The notes beneath the pieces are model-generated. The model was not told the DNA's origin, searched no databases, and worked only from the letters and a program-made list of their open reading frames with translations. From assembly GCA_023511725.1 (NCBI GenBank), contig JAIMAY010000003.1, positions 1 to 64,000 of the forward strand: DNA of 64,000 nt, given 5' to 3'. This DNA is from Alicyclobacillus sp. (GTDB lineage Bacteria > Bacillota > Bacilli > Alicyclobacillales > Alicyclobacillaceae). Below, in pieces: positions 22,412 to 30,336 of this stretch (its first letter is position 1; each line of letters opens with the position of its first letter). The position numbers were made by a program, and so were the translations under genes.

Positions 22412-23290
22412 GTGTGGGAGCAGATTTACGCGCGATACGTGGCCTCCATCGTGCCGTCGCATGGAGAGACGCTCTCCGCCGCGCTGCAGGATATCGGCGT
22501 GGACGTCTTGGTGTACGTCGTGCCGCGCCTTATTCTCGCGGTCTTCCTCTTCCTTTTGGCGCGTTTGACGATGCGGCTGGTCCATCGCATGGTGGCCGGA
22601 TTCCTTCGGACCAACGCTGTGCGGATGGACCAGCGCCGCCGCGATACGATGGCCACGCTGACCGATAACGTCGTTCGCTATGTGGTCTACTTCGTGCTTG
22701 TGGTGATGCTGCTGTCGAGCCTTGGCGTTCACGTCGAAGCCATCCTCGCCGGCGCGGGGATTGCCGGCCTGTCCGTCGGGCTGGCGGCCCAAGGCATGCT
22801 GAAGGATGTGATCAGCGGTTTCTCCATTCTGTTCGAGGACCAGTTTGCCGTGGGCGATCTCGTTAAGATCAACAATGTCACCGGCACGGTCGAGAGCATT
22901 GGTCTGCGTGTGACGAGACTCAAGACGTGGACGGGCGAGATCGAGATCATTCCCAACGGTCTCATCGGCCAGGTGACCAATTACTCACGGGCCAACGCCG
23001 TCGCCGTGGTGGACGTGCCCATCAAGCCGACGGCAGATGTGGATGCGGCCATCGCCGCGATTTACAAGGCGCTGGAAGAGGTCCGAAAGCTGTCGGCGGA
23101 CGTCATCGGCGAAGTCAAGGTCATGGGTGTGGAGGCCATGCACCATCGGGACATCCAGCTGCGTGCGACGCTCGAATGCCGGCCGACAACGCAGTGGGCT
23201 GTACAGCGTCTGGCGCGCTATCATATCCGCAAGGCGCTGGCAGAAGCCGGCATTGACTGGCCGGAGGAAGGCATGGATTGGAACGCATGA
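22412..23290 (+). CDS. small-conductance mechanosensitive channel (MscS family)
   Basis: A 292-aa channel with three N-terminal membrane helices. The pore helix contains A-G-A-G-I-A-G-L-S-V-G-L-A-A-Q-G, followed by D-V-I-S-G-F-S-I-L-F-E-D-Q-F-A-V-G-D, the MscS hallmark. A beta domain and alpha/beta tail follow. It protects against hypo-osmotic shock. The GTG start at 22412 lies 13 nt after AGGAGG, a long spacing. Confidence 0.92.
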   Translation: MWEQIYARYVASIVPSHGETLSAALQDIGVDVLVYVVPRLILAVFLFLLARLTMRLVHRMVAGFLRTNAVRMDQRRRDTMATLTDNVVRYVVYFVLVVMLLSSLGVHVEAILAGAGIAGLSVGLAAQGMLKDVISGFSILFEDQFAVGDLVKINNVTGTVESIGLRVTRLKTWTGEIEIIPNGLIGQVTNYSRANAVAVVDVPIKPTADVDAAIAAIYKALEEVRKLSADVIGEVKVMGVEAMHHRDIQLRATLECRPTTQWAVQRLARYHIRKALAEAGIDWPEEGMDWNA

Positions 23291-23303
23291 AAGGATGATG
23301 GAC

Positions 23304-23510
23304 ATGCCTGCACCTTACGGACTGGGGGATATCGTGGAGCTTCGGAAACCCCACGCCTGTGGCCACAATCGCTGGCAGATCATCCGAATGGGTATGGACA
23401 TTCGCGTGAAATGCCAGCACTGCGGCCACAGCGTGCTGATCCCGCGCGTAAAATTCAATCGTGCATTGCGACAGGTCTTGGAATCCGCAGCAGGGGGAGA
23501 CCAGGAATGA
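23304..23510 (+). CDS. yyzM: DUF951 small protein (YyzM-like)
   Basis: A 68-aa protein with a zinc-ribbon-like pattern: L-R-K-P-H-A-C-G-H-N-R-W, R-M-G-M-D-I-R-V-K-C, then C-G-H-S-V-L-I-P-R. This is the DUF951 family found next to ychF in Bacilli. Three ATGs are in frame near the start; the one at 23304 is best spaced from AAAGGA. Its stop overlaps the start of the oxidoreductase gene (ATGA), so the two are coupled. Confidence 0.88.
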   Translation: MPAPYGLGDIVELRKPHACGHNRWQIIRMGMDIRVKCQHCGHSVLIPRVKFNRALRQVLESAAGGDQE

Positions 23511-25537
23511 AGATCAAGAGCGCCTGCCCGCTGGACTGCTGGGATACCTGCAGCTTCCATGTGGAAGTGGCCGACGGCCGCGTGAGCAAGGTGCATCCAG
23601 ATAAGGCGCATCCCATCACGCAGGGCTTTTTGTGCGCGCGGGGCAGGCGCATGATTGAACGCCGCGACAGCCCGCATCGCCTGCTGCATCCGCTTCGGCG
23701 CCTCCCAGACGGCGGGTTTGAGCAGGTGAGGTGGGATGATGCGCTGGATGAGATTGCGGCGCGGATCCGCGACGCCCTCGAGCGCCATGGCCACCACAGC
23801 ATCCTCCATGTGTACGATTGGGGGTCCGGCACGCTGCTCAAGAGCATGGCTCAGCGGTTCTTCTACGCGCTGGGGGGCTGCACCGAGACGGTGGGCAGCC
23901 TGTGCTGGGATGCGGGGCTGGCGGCGCAGCGTTACGATTTCGGCTTTGCCGCCAGTCACGACCCGGCCGATCTCGTTCACGCCCGCCGCATCGTGGTCTG
24001 GGGTCGCAATCTCGCCACTACCAACGTCCACATGACACCCTTCGTGAAGCGTGCGCTGGCTGTGGGCGCGAAGTTGGTCGTGATCAGCCCGCTGCCGACC
24101 GATCTCGATGGCCGCGCCACACTTCGCCTCGCACCGCGCCCCGGGACGGATGCGGCGCTGGCGCTGGCCGCACTGCGGATTTGCCGGGACGAGGGCTCGC
24201 TGGACTTTACGTTCCTGCGCGAGCGAAGCGTGGGTTGGGACGAGCTGTCGCGGGTCCTGGATGACGTGGACGTGGCATGGGCGGCGCAGGAGACGGCGGT
24301 GCCGCAGGACCAGATCCGCGCTCTCGCGGCTGTCTATGGCCAAGGTGGGCCGGTGGCCACGCTGCTGGGGCTGGGCATGCAGCGGTACAGCGGCGGGGGG
24401 CAGAGCATCCGCGCCATCGACGCGCTCGCCGCGGCCACAGGCCAGATTGGGATACCTGGCGGCGGCGTCCAGTATGCGCAACGTGCCATGACGCGCTTCT
24501 TTGACGACGACGCCCTGACGGGCAGATCATCTGCGAACGTTCGTGAATGGCCGCGAGGCGAGCATGCGGAGCGGATACTGGCGGCGGACCCGCCCATCGA
24601 GGTGATGTTCGTCACGCGCACCAATCCGCTCACGCAGGTGCCGGACAGCGCCACCGTGCGCAGGGCGTACGCGCAGGTGCCGTTCAAGGTCGTGATCGAC
24701 CAGTGGCTGACGCCCACGGCGCAGATGGCGGATTACGTGCTGCCATGCACCCACGTGCTGGAGGAGAAGGACATCGTCTTCTCCACCCAGTGGCATCCGT
24801 ATGTCACCTGGATTGAACCGGCGCTGCCGCCGCGGGGCGAGGCCAGGCCGGAGTGGGCCATCTTTCAAGCGCTGGCCGACAGACTTGGGCTGGGCCCCAG
24901 GATGGCGGGAGATCCCGACACCTGGCTGGAGGCGGCACTTCGCCCATGGCGGGACGTCGGGCTGAGCCTGGACACGCTGCGCCGGGAAGGGACCATCCGC
25001 CTACCGCTGCCCGAGATCCCTTGGCAGGACGGGCGCTTCGCCACGCCCAGCGGTCGCTTTGAGTTCGCCTCGGACTTGGCGGAGAAGGCCGGGGCTCCGC
25101 GCACCGCACGCTATCTGCCACCGCTGCGTGTGCCACCGGCGCCGACGGAGGAGGGCGGAGGGGCGCGCTACGCGCTGCTGACCGTCCACCCGCGCCTGTC
25201 CGAGAATTCTCAGCACAAGGACTTTCCGAACCTGCCCAGCTGGCCCACGGTGGAAGTCACACCCGAGGTCGCCCAGCGCGAGGGTCTGCAGGACGGAGGC
25301 TGGTGCGAGGTCTCGAATGAGCGAGGGCGGTTGTTTGCACGCATACGCGTCCGTGGCGGGGCGTATCCGTGGGTGGTCAAGCTGGAGCAGGGGTGGTGGA
25401 ACGAGGCGGGCTGCACCATCAATGACCTGACGTTCGCCGGCCACGCGGATCTTGGCGTGCAAACGGCGCAGTACGATGCATGGTGCGAGATTCGGCCAGT
25501 CGCGGAGGCGAACATTCCCGGGCGAGGGATGAGGTAA
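23507..25537 (+). CDS. yyaE: molybdopterin oxidoreductase (YyaE-like)
   Basis: A 676-aa enzyme of the DMSO-reductase superfamily. The N-terminal [4Fe-4S] motif has Cys7, Cys11, Cys15 and Cys43 (the last in G-F-L-C-A-R-G). The molybdopterin domains follow, with V-G-S-L-C-W-D-A-G around residue 132, where the metal ligand is expected. The C-terminal cap has N-S-Q-H-K-D-F and W-N-E-A-G-C-T-I-N-D-L. No twin-arginine signal is seen, so it is probably cytoplasmic. The substrate cannot be deduced. The same gene order (yyzM-yyaE-ychF) exists in Bacillus. Confidence 0.88.
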   Translation: MKIKSACPLDCWDTCSFHVEVADGRVSKVHPDKAHPITQGFLCARGRRMIERRDSPHRLLHPLRRLPDGGFEQVRWDDALDEIAARIRDALERHGHHSILHVYDWGSGTLLKSMAQRFFYALGGCTETVGSLCWDAGLAAQRYDFGFAASHDPADLVHARRIVVWGRNLATTNVHMTPFVKRALAVGAKLVVISPLPTDLDGRATLRLAPRPGTDAALALAALRICRDEGSLDFTFLRERSVGWDELSRVLDDVDVAWAAQETAVPQDQIRALAAVYGQGGPVATLLGLGMQRYSGGGQSIRAIDALAAATGQIGIPGGGVQYAQRAMTRFFDDDALTGRSSANVREWPRGEHAERILAADPPIEVMFVTRTNPLTQVPDSATVRRAYAQVPFKVVIDQWLTPTAQMADYVLPCTHVLEEKDIVFSTQWHPYVTWIEPALPPRGEARPEWAIFQALADRLGLGPRMAGDPDTWLEAALRPWRDVGLSLDTLRREGTIRLPLPEIPWQDGRFATPSGRFEFASDLAEKAGAPRTARYLPPLRVPPAPTEEGGGARYALLTVHPRLSENSQHKDFPNLPSWPTVEVTPEVAQREGLQDGGWCEVSNERGRLFARIRVRGGAYPWVVKLEQGWWNEAGCTINDLTFAGHADLGVQTAQYDAWCEIRPVAEANIPGRGMR

Positions 25538-25569
25538 CGACAGCGCTTGTCGGCAGCGGTGAAAGAAAT

Positions 25570-25609
25570 GGGCTGCCCGCCTCGTGCGGTGCAGCCCAGA
25601 TAATTTTCA
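25570..25609 (+). terminator. hairpin after yyaE
   Basis: GGGCTGC (25570-25576) pairs with GCAGCCC (25591-25597), followed by a short TAATTTT stretch. It is a modest terminator candidate. The region 25538-26017 otherwise holds the small minus-strand ORF and the ychF promoter. Confidence 0.55.
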
Positions 25610-25674
25610 GTAGGATGAGTTCCATGCACAGATCAAGTTTGCCACTGCCGATCACGATCACGGCCGGCCACTTC

Positions 25675-25788
25675 TCAGGCACACTGCGCCGTCCGGCCCG
25701 TGCGCGCCGGAAATGGGATCATTTCGGCGGCCAGCCCCTTCGCCGCAAGCCGGCGCACACGCAGCTTGCGCATCAGTCGCTTGAGCAT
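25675..25788 (-). CDS. small basic protein (37 aa), unrecognised
   Basis: An open frame of 37 codons starting M-L-K-R-L-M-R-K-L-R-V-R-R and ending T-G-R-T-A-Q-C-A. It has a near-ideal ribosome binding site (GAGGAGGTGG, 6 nt before the ATG), which is the main reason to believe it. The N-terminal half is an Arg/Lys/Leu amphipathic helix candidate. It lies on the minus strand between yyaE and ychF. I do not recognise it; a membrane-active or nucleic-acid-binding microprotein are both possible guesses. Confidence 0.5.
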   Translation of the reverse strand: MLKRLMRKLRVRRLAAKGLAAEMIPFPARTGRTAQCA

Positions 25789-25940
25789 GGCTTCCCACCT
25801 CCTCGCAAGCAATAGTTTGCCATCGAATCACCTTTTTATCCACAGCGATGCACGCCCGTAAGCGTGCGTGTGGGCGCATCTGCAGCCGATTGAGGGAGCT
25901 GTTTTGCTTCAAAGCGTGATGAAAACGAGTCCATGCGTCA

Positions 25941-25970
25941 TTGTCTGCCGGTTTGCCCATCTCCTATAAT
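25941..25970 (+). promoter_or_regulatory. promoter of ychF
   Basis: A -35-like TTGTCT (25941-25946) and a consensus TATAAT (25965-25970) are separated by 18 nt, ending about 47 nt before the ychF ATG. Confidence 0.75.
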
Positions 25971-26017
25971 GAGACAAGCAAGGACCGGCAGGTCTCGATG
26001 TAGAAAGAGGTGTCAGC

Positions 26018-27118
26018 ATGCCACTGCAAGCGGGCATTGTCGGACTGCCGAATGTCGGCAAGTCCACGTTGTTCAATGCCATCACGCGGGCAGGGGCGGA
26101 AGCCGCCAACTACCCGTTCTGCACCATCGACCCGAATGTCGGTGTGGTCGAGGTGCCGGATGAACGTCTCGAGGGACTCGCCTCCATCGTTCATCCGAAA
26201 AGAATTGTACCCACTACCTTTGAATTTGTCGACATCGCCGGATTGGTCGCGGGGGCCAGTCGCGGAGAGGGACTGGGCAACAAGTTCCTTGGCCACATCC
26301 GCGAGGTGGATGCCATCGTCCACGTGGTCCGTTGTTTCGAAAATGGAGATATCACGCACGTCGCGGGATCCGTGGATCCCATCCGCGACATTGAAACGAT
26401 AGAGCTGGAACTGGCGTTGGCGGATCTGGAATCGGTGCAGCGCCGCCTGGAAAAGGCGCGCCGGAACATGAAGTCCGGCGAGAAGCGGTTCGCTGTGGAA
26501 GCTGCGGCCTTGGAGAAGCTGGAGGCCGCGCTGGCAGACGGTAAGATGGCTCGCACGGTGGCCCTCTCGGATGAGGAGCGGGCGTTGCTGCGGGATCTGC
26601 CGCTGCTCACGATGAAACCGGTGCTGTACGCGGCGAATATCGGCGAGGAAGACGTCGCCGCCCCTGAAGAGAATCCGCACGTTCAACGGGTGCGGGCGCG
26701 GGCGGCCGAGGAAGGCGCCGAGGTTGTGACCATCTGTGCGCAGCTGGAGGCGGAGATAGCGGAACTCGAGGGGGAGGATCGGCGGGCATTCCTGGCTGAC
26801 CTGGGCCTGTCCGAATCCGGTCTGGACAGGCTGATCCGCAGCGCTTATCGGCTGCTGGGGCTGATCACTTTCTTCACCGCGGGCGAACCGGAGGTACGCG
26901 CTTGGACGATTCGCCAGGGCACCAAGGCACCGCAGGCGGCGGGGGTCATTCACTCTGACTTCGAGCGCGGATTCATTCGCGCCGAAGTGATCAGCTACGA
27001 GGATCTGATGGCCGCAGGCTCCTTGGCCGCAGCCCGTGAGCAGGGCAAGATTCGGCTCGAAGGCCGGGACTACGTGTGCCAGGATGGCGACGTCATGCAC
27101 TTCAGGTTCAATGTGTGA
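26018..27118 (+). CDS. ychF: redox-regulated ATPase YchF (Obg family)
   Basis: A 366-aa P-loop protein. G1 is G-L-P-N-V-G-K-S-T, G3 is D-I-A-G-L-V, and the usual G4 N-K-x-D is replaced by A-A-N-I-G-E-E-D, which is why YchF prefers ATP. The C-terminal TGS domain has A-W-T-I-R-Q-G-T-K-A-P-Q-A-A-G-V-I-H-S-D-F. It is ribosome-associated and linked to stress. An AGAGGTG site precedes the ATG. Confidence 0.96.
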   Translation: MPLQAGIVGLPNVGKSTLFNAITRAGAEAANYPFCTIDPNVGVVEVPDERLEGLASIVHPKRIVPTTFEFVDIAGLVAGASRGEGLGNKFLGHIREVDAIVHVVRCFENGDITHVAGSVDPIRDIETIELELALADLESVQRRLEKARRNMKSGEKRFAVEAAALEKLEAALADGKMARTVALSDEERALLRDLPLLTMKPVLYAANIGEEDVAAPEENPHVQRVRARAAEEGAEVVTICAQLEAEIAELEGEDRRAFLADLGLSESGLDRLIRSAYRLLGLITFFTAGEPEVRAWTIRQGTKAPQAAGVIHSDFERGFIRAEVISYEDLMAAGSLAAAREQGKIRLEGRDYVCQDGDVMHFRFNV

Positions 27119-27138
27119 CAGGAAATGTCACCCATGCA

Positions 27139-27167
27139 TTGCTGGTGCGGACGGTTTATGATAACAT
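27139..27167 (+). promoter_or_regulatory. candidate rpsF operon promoter
   Basis: TTGCTG (27139-27144) and TAACAT (27162-27167) with 17-nt spacing, in the only gene-free DNA upstream of rpsF-ssb-rpsR. The -10 is weak; an overlapping TATGAT (27157) is an alternative. Confidence 0.45.
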
Positions 27168-27198
27168 AGCATCTTGGCGCGTTTTGTTCTTTGCAACT

Positions 27199-27226
27199 CT
27201 CCCTCACCGCCGATGGCGAGAGGGTT
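27199..27226 (+). promoter_or_regulatory. rpsF leader hairpin, possible S6:S18 autoregulatory site
   Basis: CCCTC (27201-27205) pairs with GAGGG (27220-27224), enclosing a CGCC/GGCG stem. An internal loop carries ACC next to CGCC, so a CCG trinucleotide sits at the bulge. Bacterial rpsF leaders often bind the S6:S18 complex through a bulged CCG. The match here is by eye only and the fold is untested. Confidence 0.4.
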
Positions 27227-27312
27227 CCAGGCCGCGATTGCGGCAGGCGGCGCGCCCATCCTTGCTCTGCACACAAGGTGCAGGGCCGCAGACCAAAAGG
27301 AGGTGACCAGGG

Positions 27313-27600
27313 ATGCGCCCGTATGAAACCATGCTGGTTCTGAAGCCGGACCTGGAACCGGAACAGACCGCGGAAACGGTGGCGAAGTACCAATCCCTCG
27401 TCCAGCAGCACGGCGGAGAGATCCGCAACATTGAGGAACTCGGTAAACGCCGTCTGGCCTACGAGATCGAGAAGTACCGCGAGGGTTACTACGTGGTCAT
27501 GCAGTACAACGCCCCCAACGATTTCACCCGGGAACTCGAACGCATCATGAGGATCGACGACAACGTGCTTCGGTACCTCACGGTGCGAGAAGAGGAATAA
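27313..27600 (+). CDS. rpsF: 30S ribosomal protein S6
   Basis: A 95-aa protein beginning M-R-P-Y-E-T-M-L-V-L-K-P, with G-K-R-R-L-A-Y-E-I and R-I-D-D-N-V-L-R-Y-L, the S6 pattern. It has a strong AAGGAGGTGA site. First gene of the rpsF-ssb-rpsR operon; S6 pairs with S18 on the platform of the small subunit. Confidence 0.97.
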   Translation: MRPYETMLVLKPDLEPEQTAETVAKYQSLVQQHGGEIRNIEELGKRRLAYEIEKYREGYYVVMQYNAPNDFTRELERIMRIDDNVLRYLTVREEE

Positions 27601-27622
27601 GTCTCCGTTTGGAGGGGTGCAC

Positions 27623-28147
27623 ATGCTGAATCGGGTGGTACTGATAGGCCGCCTGACGCAAGATCCGGAGTTGCGGTACACGAATTCCGGCACACCGGTG
27701 GCGTCGTTCACGCTCGCGGTGGATCGGGGGCGACCCAATGCCAACGGTGAGAGGGAGACGGATTTCATCCCCATCGTCGTATGGCAGAAGCAGGCGGAAC
27801 TGTGCGCGCAGTATCTGCACAAAGGACGCCTGGCGGCAGTCGACGGTCGCTTGCAGATCCGCTCGTATGAGAACCGCGAGGGGCAACGCGTCAGGGTTGC
27901 GGAAGTGGTGGCGGAGTCCGTGCGCTTTTTGGATCGGGCGGATGCCTCCCATGCAGGCGCAGGTGGAGGCGCAGCCGCAAGCCATGGCGCCGCTGGTGCG
28001 GGCTTTGGTGGTCCCACGCATGCCGGCGGTGGTATGGGCGGTCCCGGGCGTACACCCGATTCGGCGAGAACCCCTCGATACGATGATGATCCGTTCGCGG
28101 ATGACAGCCAGGTGATAGATATCGTGGAGGATGACCTGCCGTTCTGA
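27623..28147 (+). CDS. ssb: single-stranded DNA-binding protein SSB
   Basis: A 174-aa protein with the OB fold ([18 protein letters not shown]), a Gly/Ala-rich linker (about 112-150) and the acidic D-D-L-P-F tip that recruits replication and repair partners. I chose the ATG at 27623, 5 nt after GGAGGGG, over a GTG two codons upstream. It sits between rpsF and rpsR as usual. Confidence 0.97.
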   Translation: MLNRVVLIGRLTQDPELRYTNSGTPVASFTLAVDRGRPNANGERETDFIPIVVWQKQAELCAQYLHKGRLAAVDGRLQIRSYENREGQRVRVAEVVAESVRFLDRADASHAGAGGGAAASHGAAGAGFGGPTHAGGGMGGPGRTPDSARTPRYDDDPFADDSQVIDIVEDDLPF

Positions 28148-28193
28148 CGGTGGGTTGCGAAGGACTGCAAGAGAGGCCAAAGGAGGGATTGGA

Positions 28194-28424
28194 ATGGCCC
28201 GCAAAGGTCGGGGCGGTAAGCGCCGCAAGGTCTGTCAGTTCTGCGTCGACAAGATCGAATACGCCGATTACAAGGACGTGAACCGGCTTCAGAAGTACCT
28301 CACGGATCGCGGGAAGATCATTCCCCGGCGCATCTCCGGCAACTGTGCACGCCATCAGCGGCAGGTGACGGTGGCCATCAAGCGTGCGCGCCAGGTTGCG
28401 CTGCTGCCGTACACGGTCGAATAA
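28194..28424 (+). CDS. rpsR: 30S ribosomal protein S18
   Basis: A 76-aa basic protein with R-K-V-C-Q-F-C and a further Cys in S-G-N-C-A-R-H, a zinc-binding-type S18, and the conserved I-I-P-R-R-I-S-G segment. AAAGGAGGG precedes the ATG. Last gene of the operon, followed by a strong terminator. Confidence 0.97.
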   Translation: MARKGRGGKRRKVCQFCVDKIEYADYKDVNRLQKYLTDRGKIIPRRISGNCARHQRQVTVAIKRARQVALLPYTVE

Positions 28425-28437
28425 GCGCAACATCCGC

Positions 28438-28467
28438 AAGCGAGAGACCCGCGTCTCTCGCTTTTTT
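28438..28467 (+). terminator. terminator of the rpsF-ssb-rpsR operon
   Basis: Perfect 11-bp stem AAGCGAGAGAC / GTCTCTCGCTT with a four-base loop running into TTTTTT. A textbook intrinsic terminator. Confidence 0.9.
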
Positions 28468-28595
28468 ATTCTCGCCCCGGATGGCGTCGAAACTTGTCGC
28501 GAATCTCCTCGGCGCGCCGCGAAGGATTCCGGCGCCGTCTCGTGGAAAAGGGATCAGGAAACGCGCTTAACAAGGGAAGCAAGGAGGCCGCTGTC

Positions 28596-28898
28596 GTGAA
28601 CCCGGATCCGCATGTCCACATCGCCCGGAAGATACGAGCCGTGGAAACAGCCAAGGTGGAGTTGATCCAGCAGGTGACGGATGCGTTCCGCGGTCTGCAG
28701 CACGGTGACCAGCGCGAACTAGCCCAGAGCCTCGGCACACTGGTCGGCCTGAGCTACTTCATCGCGCATCAAATGGGGATCTCCCTGTCTGCGGTAAACC
28801 GGGAAGCCTGTGAAGGATTGGTGCGGGTCCTAGGCAGTGACATGCTCGAAGCCACCGACAGCGAGCCGCTGTTTCGACATCTCGGGGTAAAGAGGTGA
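28596..28898 (+). CDS. MazG-like family protein
   Basis: A 100-aa all-helical protein with the MazG-like (PF12643-type) pattern: I-R-A-V-E-T-A-K-V-E-L-I, then L-A-Q-S-L-G-T-L-V-G-L-S-Y-F-I-A and a G-I-S-L-S-A-V-N motif. Some members are found next to rpsR. A nucleotide-pyrophosphatase role is suggested for MazG, but the catalytic metal ligands are not evident here. The GTG start at 28596 has AAGGAGG 8 nt upstream; the open frame upstream to 28494 lacks a site. Confidence 0.68.
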   Translation: MNPDPHVHIARKIRAVETAKVELIQQVTDAFRGLQHGDQRELAQSLGTLVGLSYFIAHQMGISLSAVNREACEGLVRVLGSDMLEATDSEPLFRHLGVKR

Positions 28899-28902
28899 CC
28901 GC

Positions 28903-29832
28903 ATGAAGGAAGCACCGCACACACCGCGGCCGCCTATCCGGCTGTGGCTGGCCGTGCTCATCCTCTGCGTCGCATCGCTGGATCCCAGAACGGCGGCCGT
29001 CGCCGTGTGGCTGCTTCCAGCCCCCATCCTCGTCTGGGTACTCAACTCTCAACCTGCACTCGCACTGCTCAGCGCCACGCTGTTCGGTTGCGCTATGTGG
29101 GTGGGCCATCTCGGCTGGCTTGCCTGGTTTCTTGCCCTGGGTGCGCTCGCGGCGGGCTGGGTGATGGCGGAAGCTTGGCGCGAAGCACGCCTGCCGTACC
29201 CGGCGCTGGTGGCGGGAAGCCTTATGTTCGTGATGATGCACTTAACCCTGCTCGCCTACCTGCGCTGGATGGGTGTGGATATCCTGCAGGTGTTCGGTCA
29301 TGCACTCTCGGCGGTGGCCGATGATTACCTCAGCGGCATGGCGATGGACGCCTCCGCGGGTGAGTCGTCAGGCGATGTCGCGAGTGCGCTGCAAACGGCG
29401 GGCGTCGACTGGTTCCGCTCCACGCTGCCTGGTTGGGTCGCGGTGCTGAGCATCGCCGCCGCCATGAGCTGCCTGTCGTTGGCGCGCTGGCTGCACCCGG
29501 GCGTGGTGCCGGCGCCGCGATGGCTCGACACGTGGCGTTTGCCCCCCGATGTCGTGCCGATTTACGTGATCGCCCTGGTCGCGACCGTGCTCGGTTGGGG
29601 AAGGGCCTGGATGCCGGCCTGGCAGATGCTCAACAGCATGGTGCTGATTGCCGAAGGCCTGCTTTGGATGCACGGATTGGGGGCGCTGTGGCGCTTTCTC
29701 GAGGATAGACCGCATCGGCGGAGCATCTGGTGGGCGGCGGCAGGGTTGGTAACCATTATGCCTCCGCTCTCCACGCTCTGCGTGCTGTACGGCATGATAG
29801 ACTGTATACGAGGAATACGAGCCGGATCGTGA
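28903..29832 (+). CDS. yybS: DUF2232 membrane protein (YybS)
   Basis: A 309-aa integral membrane protein with seven or eight hydrophobic segments and the DUF2232 layout: a C-terminal I-A-E-G-L-L-W-M-H-G-L-G-A-L and the P-P-L-S-T-L-C-V-L-Y-G-M-I-D region. Bacillus yybS lies upstream of gdpP-rplI-dnaC; here rplI follows directly. The family resembles ECF-type membrane proteins, but its function is unproven. ATG at 28903. Confidence 0.82.
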   Translation: MKEAPHTPRPPIRLWLAVLILCVASLDPRTAAVAVWLLPAPILVWVLNSQPALALLSATLFGCAMWVGHLGWLAWFLALGALAAGWVMAEAWREARLPYPALVAGSLMFVMMHLTLLAYLRWMGVDILQVFGHALSAVADDYLSGMAMDASAGESSGDVASALQTAGVDWFRSTLPGWVAVLSIAAAMSCLSLARWLHPGVVPAPRWLDTWRLPPDVVPIYVIALVATVLGWGRAWMPAWQMLNSMVLIAEGLLWMHGLGALWRFLEDRPHRRSIWWAAAGLVTIMPPLSTLCVLYGMIDCIRGIRAGS

Positions 29833-29856
29833 TGGAACCGGAAAGGGTGTGCTTGG

Positions 29857-30300
29857 ATGAAGGTCATACTGCTGCAGGATGTGAAAGGTCAGGGAAAGAA
29901 GGGAGAGATCAAAGAAGTCTCCGAGGGCTATGCCCGCAACTTCTTGTTCCCGCGCAAGCTCGCCGTGGAGGCGACGCCGGCGGAGCTCGAGCGTCTGAAG
30001 GCGCAACAGCAGGCGCAGGCCAGGCGTGCTGCACAGGAGCTGGCCGCAGCCAAGGCGTTGGCGGAGCAGTTGAGCAAAGCGCGCGTGGTGGTAAAGGCGC
30101 ACACCGGCGACGCGGGCCGACTGTTCGGCGCTGTGACCTCCAAGCATATTGGCGACGCCCTGGCGGCGCTCGGCTTCGACATCGACAAGCGCAAGATTCA
30201 TCTTCCGGAACCCATCAAATCGCTGGGTGCGCATCCCATCCAGGTGAAACTGCATCCCGACGTGTCGGTGCAAATCATGGTGCACGTGGAGGCGGAATGA
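29857..30300 (+). CDS. rplI: 50S ribosomal protein L9
   Basis: A 147-aa two-domain protein. The N-terminal domain has [16 protein letters not shown] and [11 protein letters not shown] long connecting helix (about 42-75) leads to a C-terminal domain with G-R-L-F-G-A-V-T-S. It is directly upstream of dnaB, as in most Firmicutes. Confidence 0.97.
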   Translation: MKVILLQDVKGQGKKGEIKEVSEGYARNFLFPRKLAVEATPAELERLKAQQQAQARRAAQELAAAKALAEQLSKARVVVKAHTGDAGRLFGAVTSKHIGDALAALGFDIDKRKIHLPEPIKSLGAHPIQVKLHPDVSVQIMVHVEAE

Positions 30301-30336
30301 TTCACGCGTGCGGATGGTCGGGGTGAGGAGATGAGC

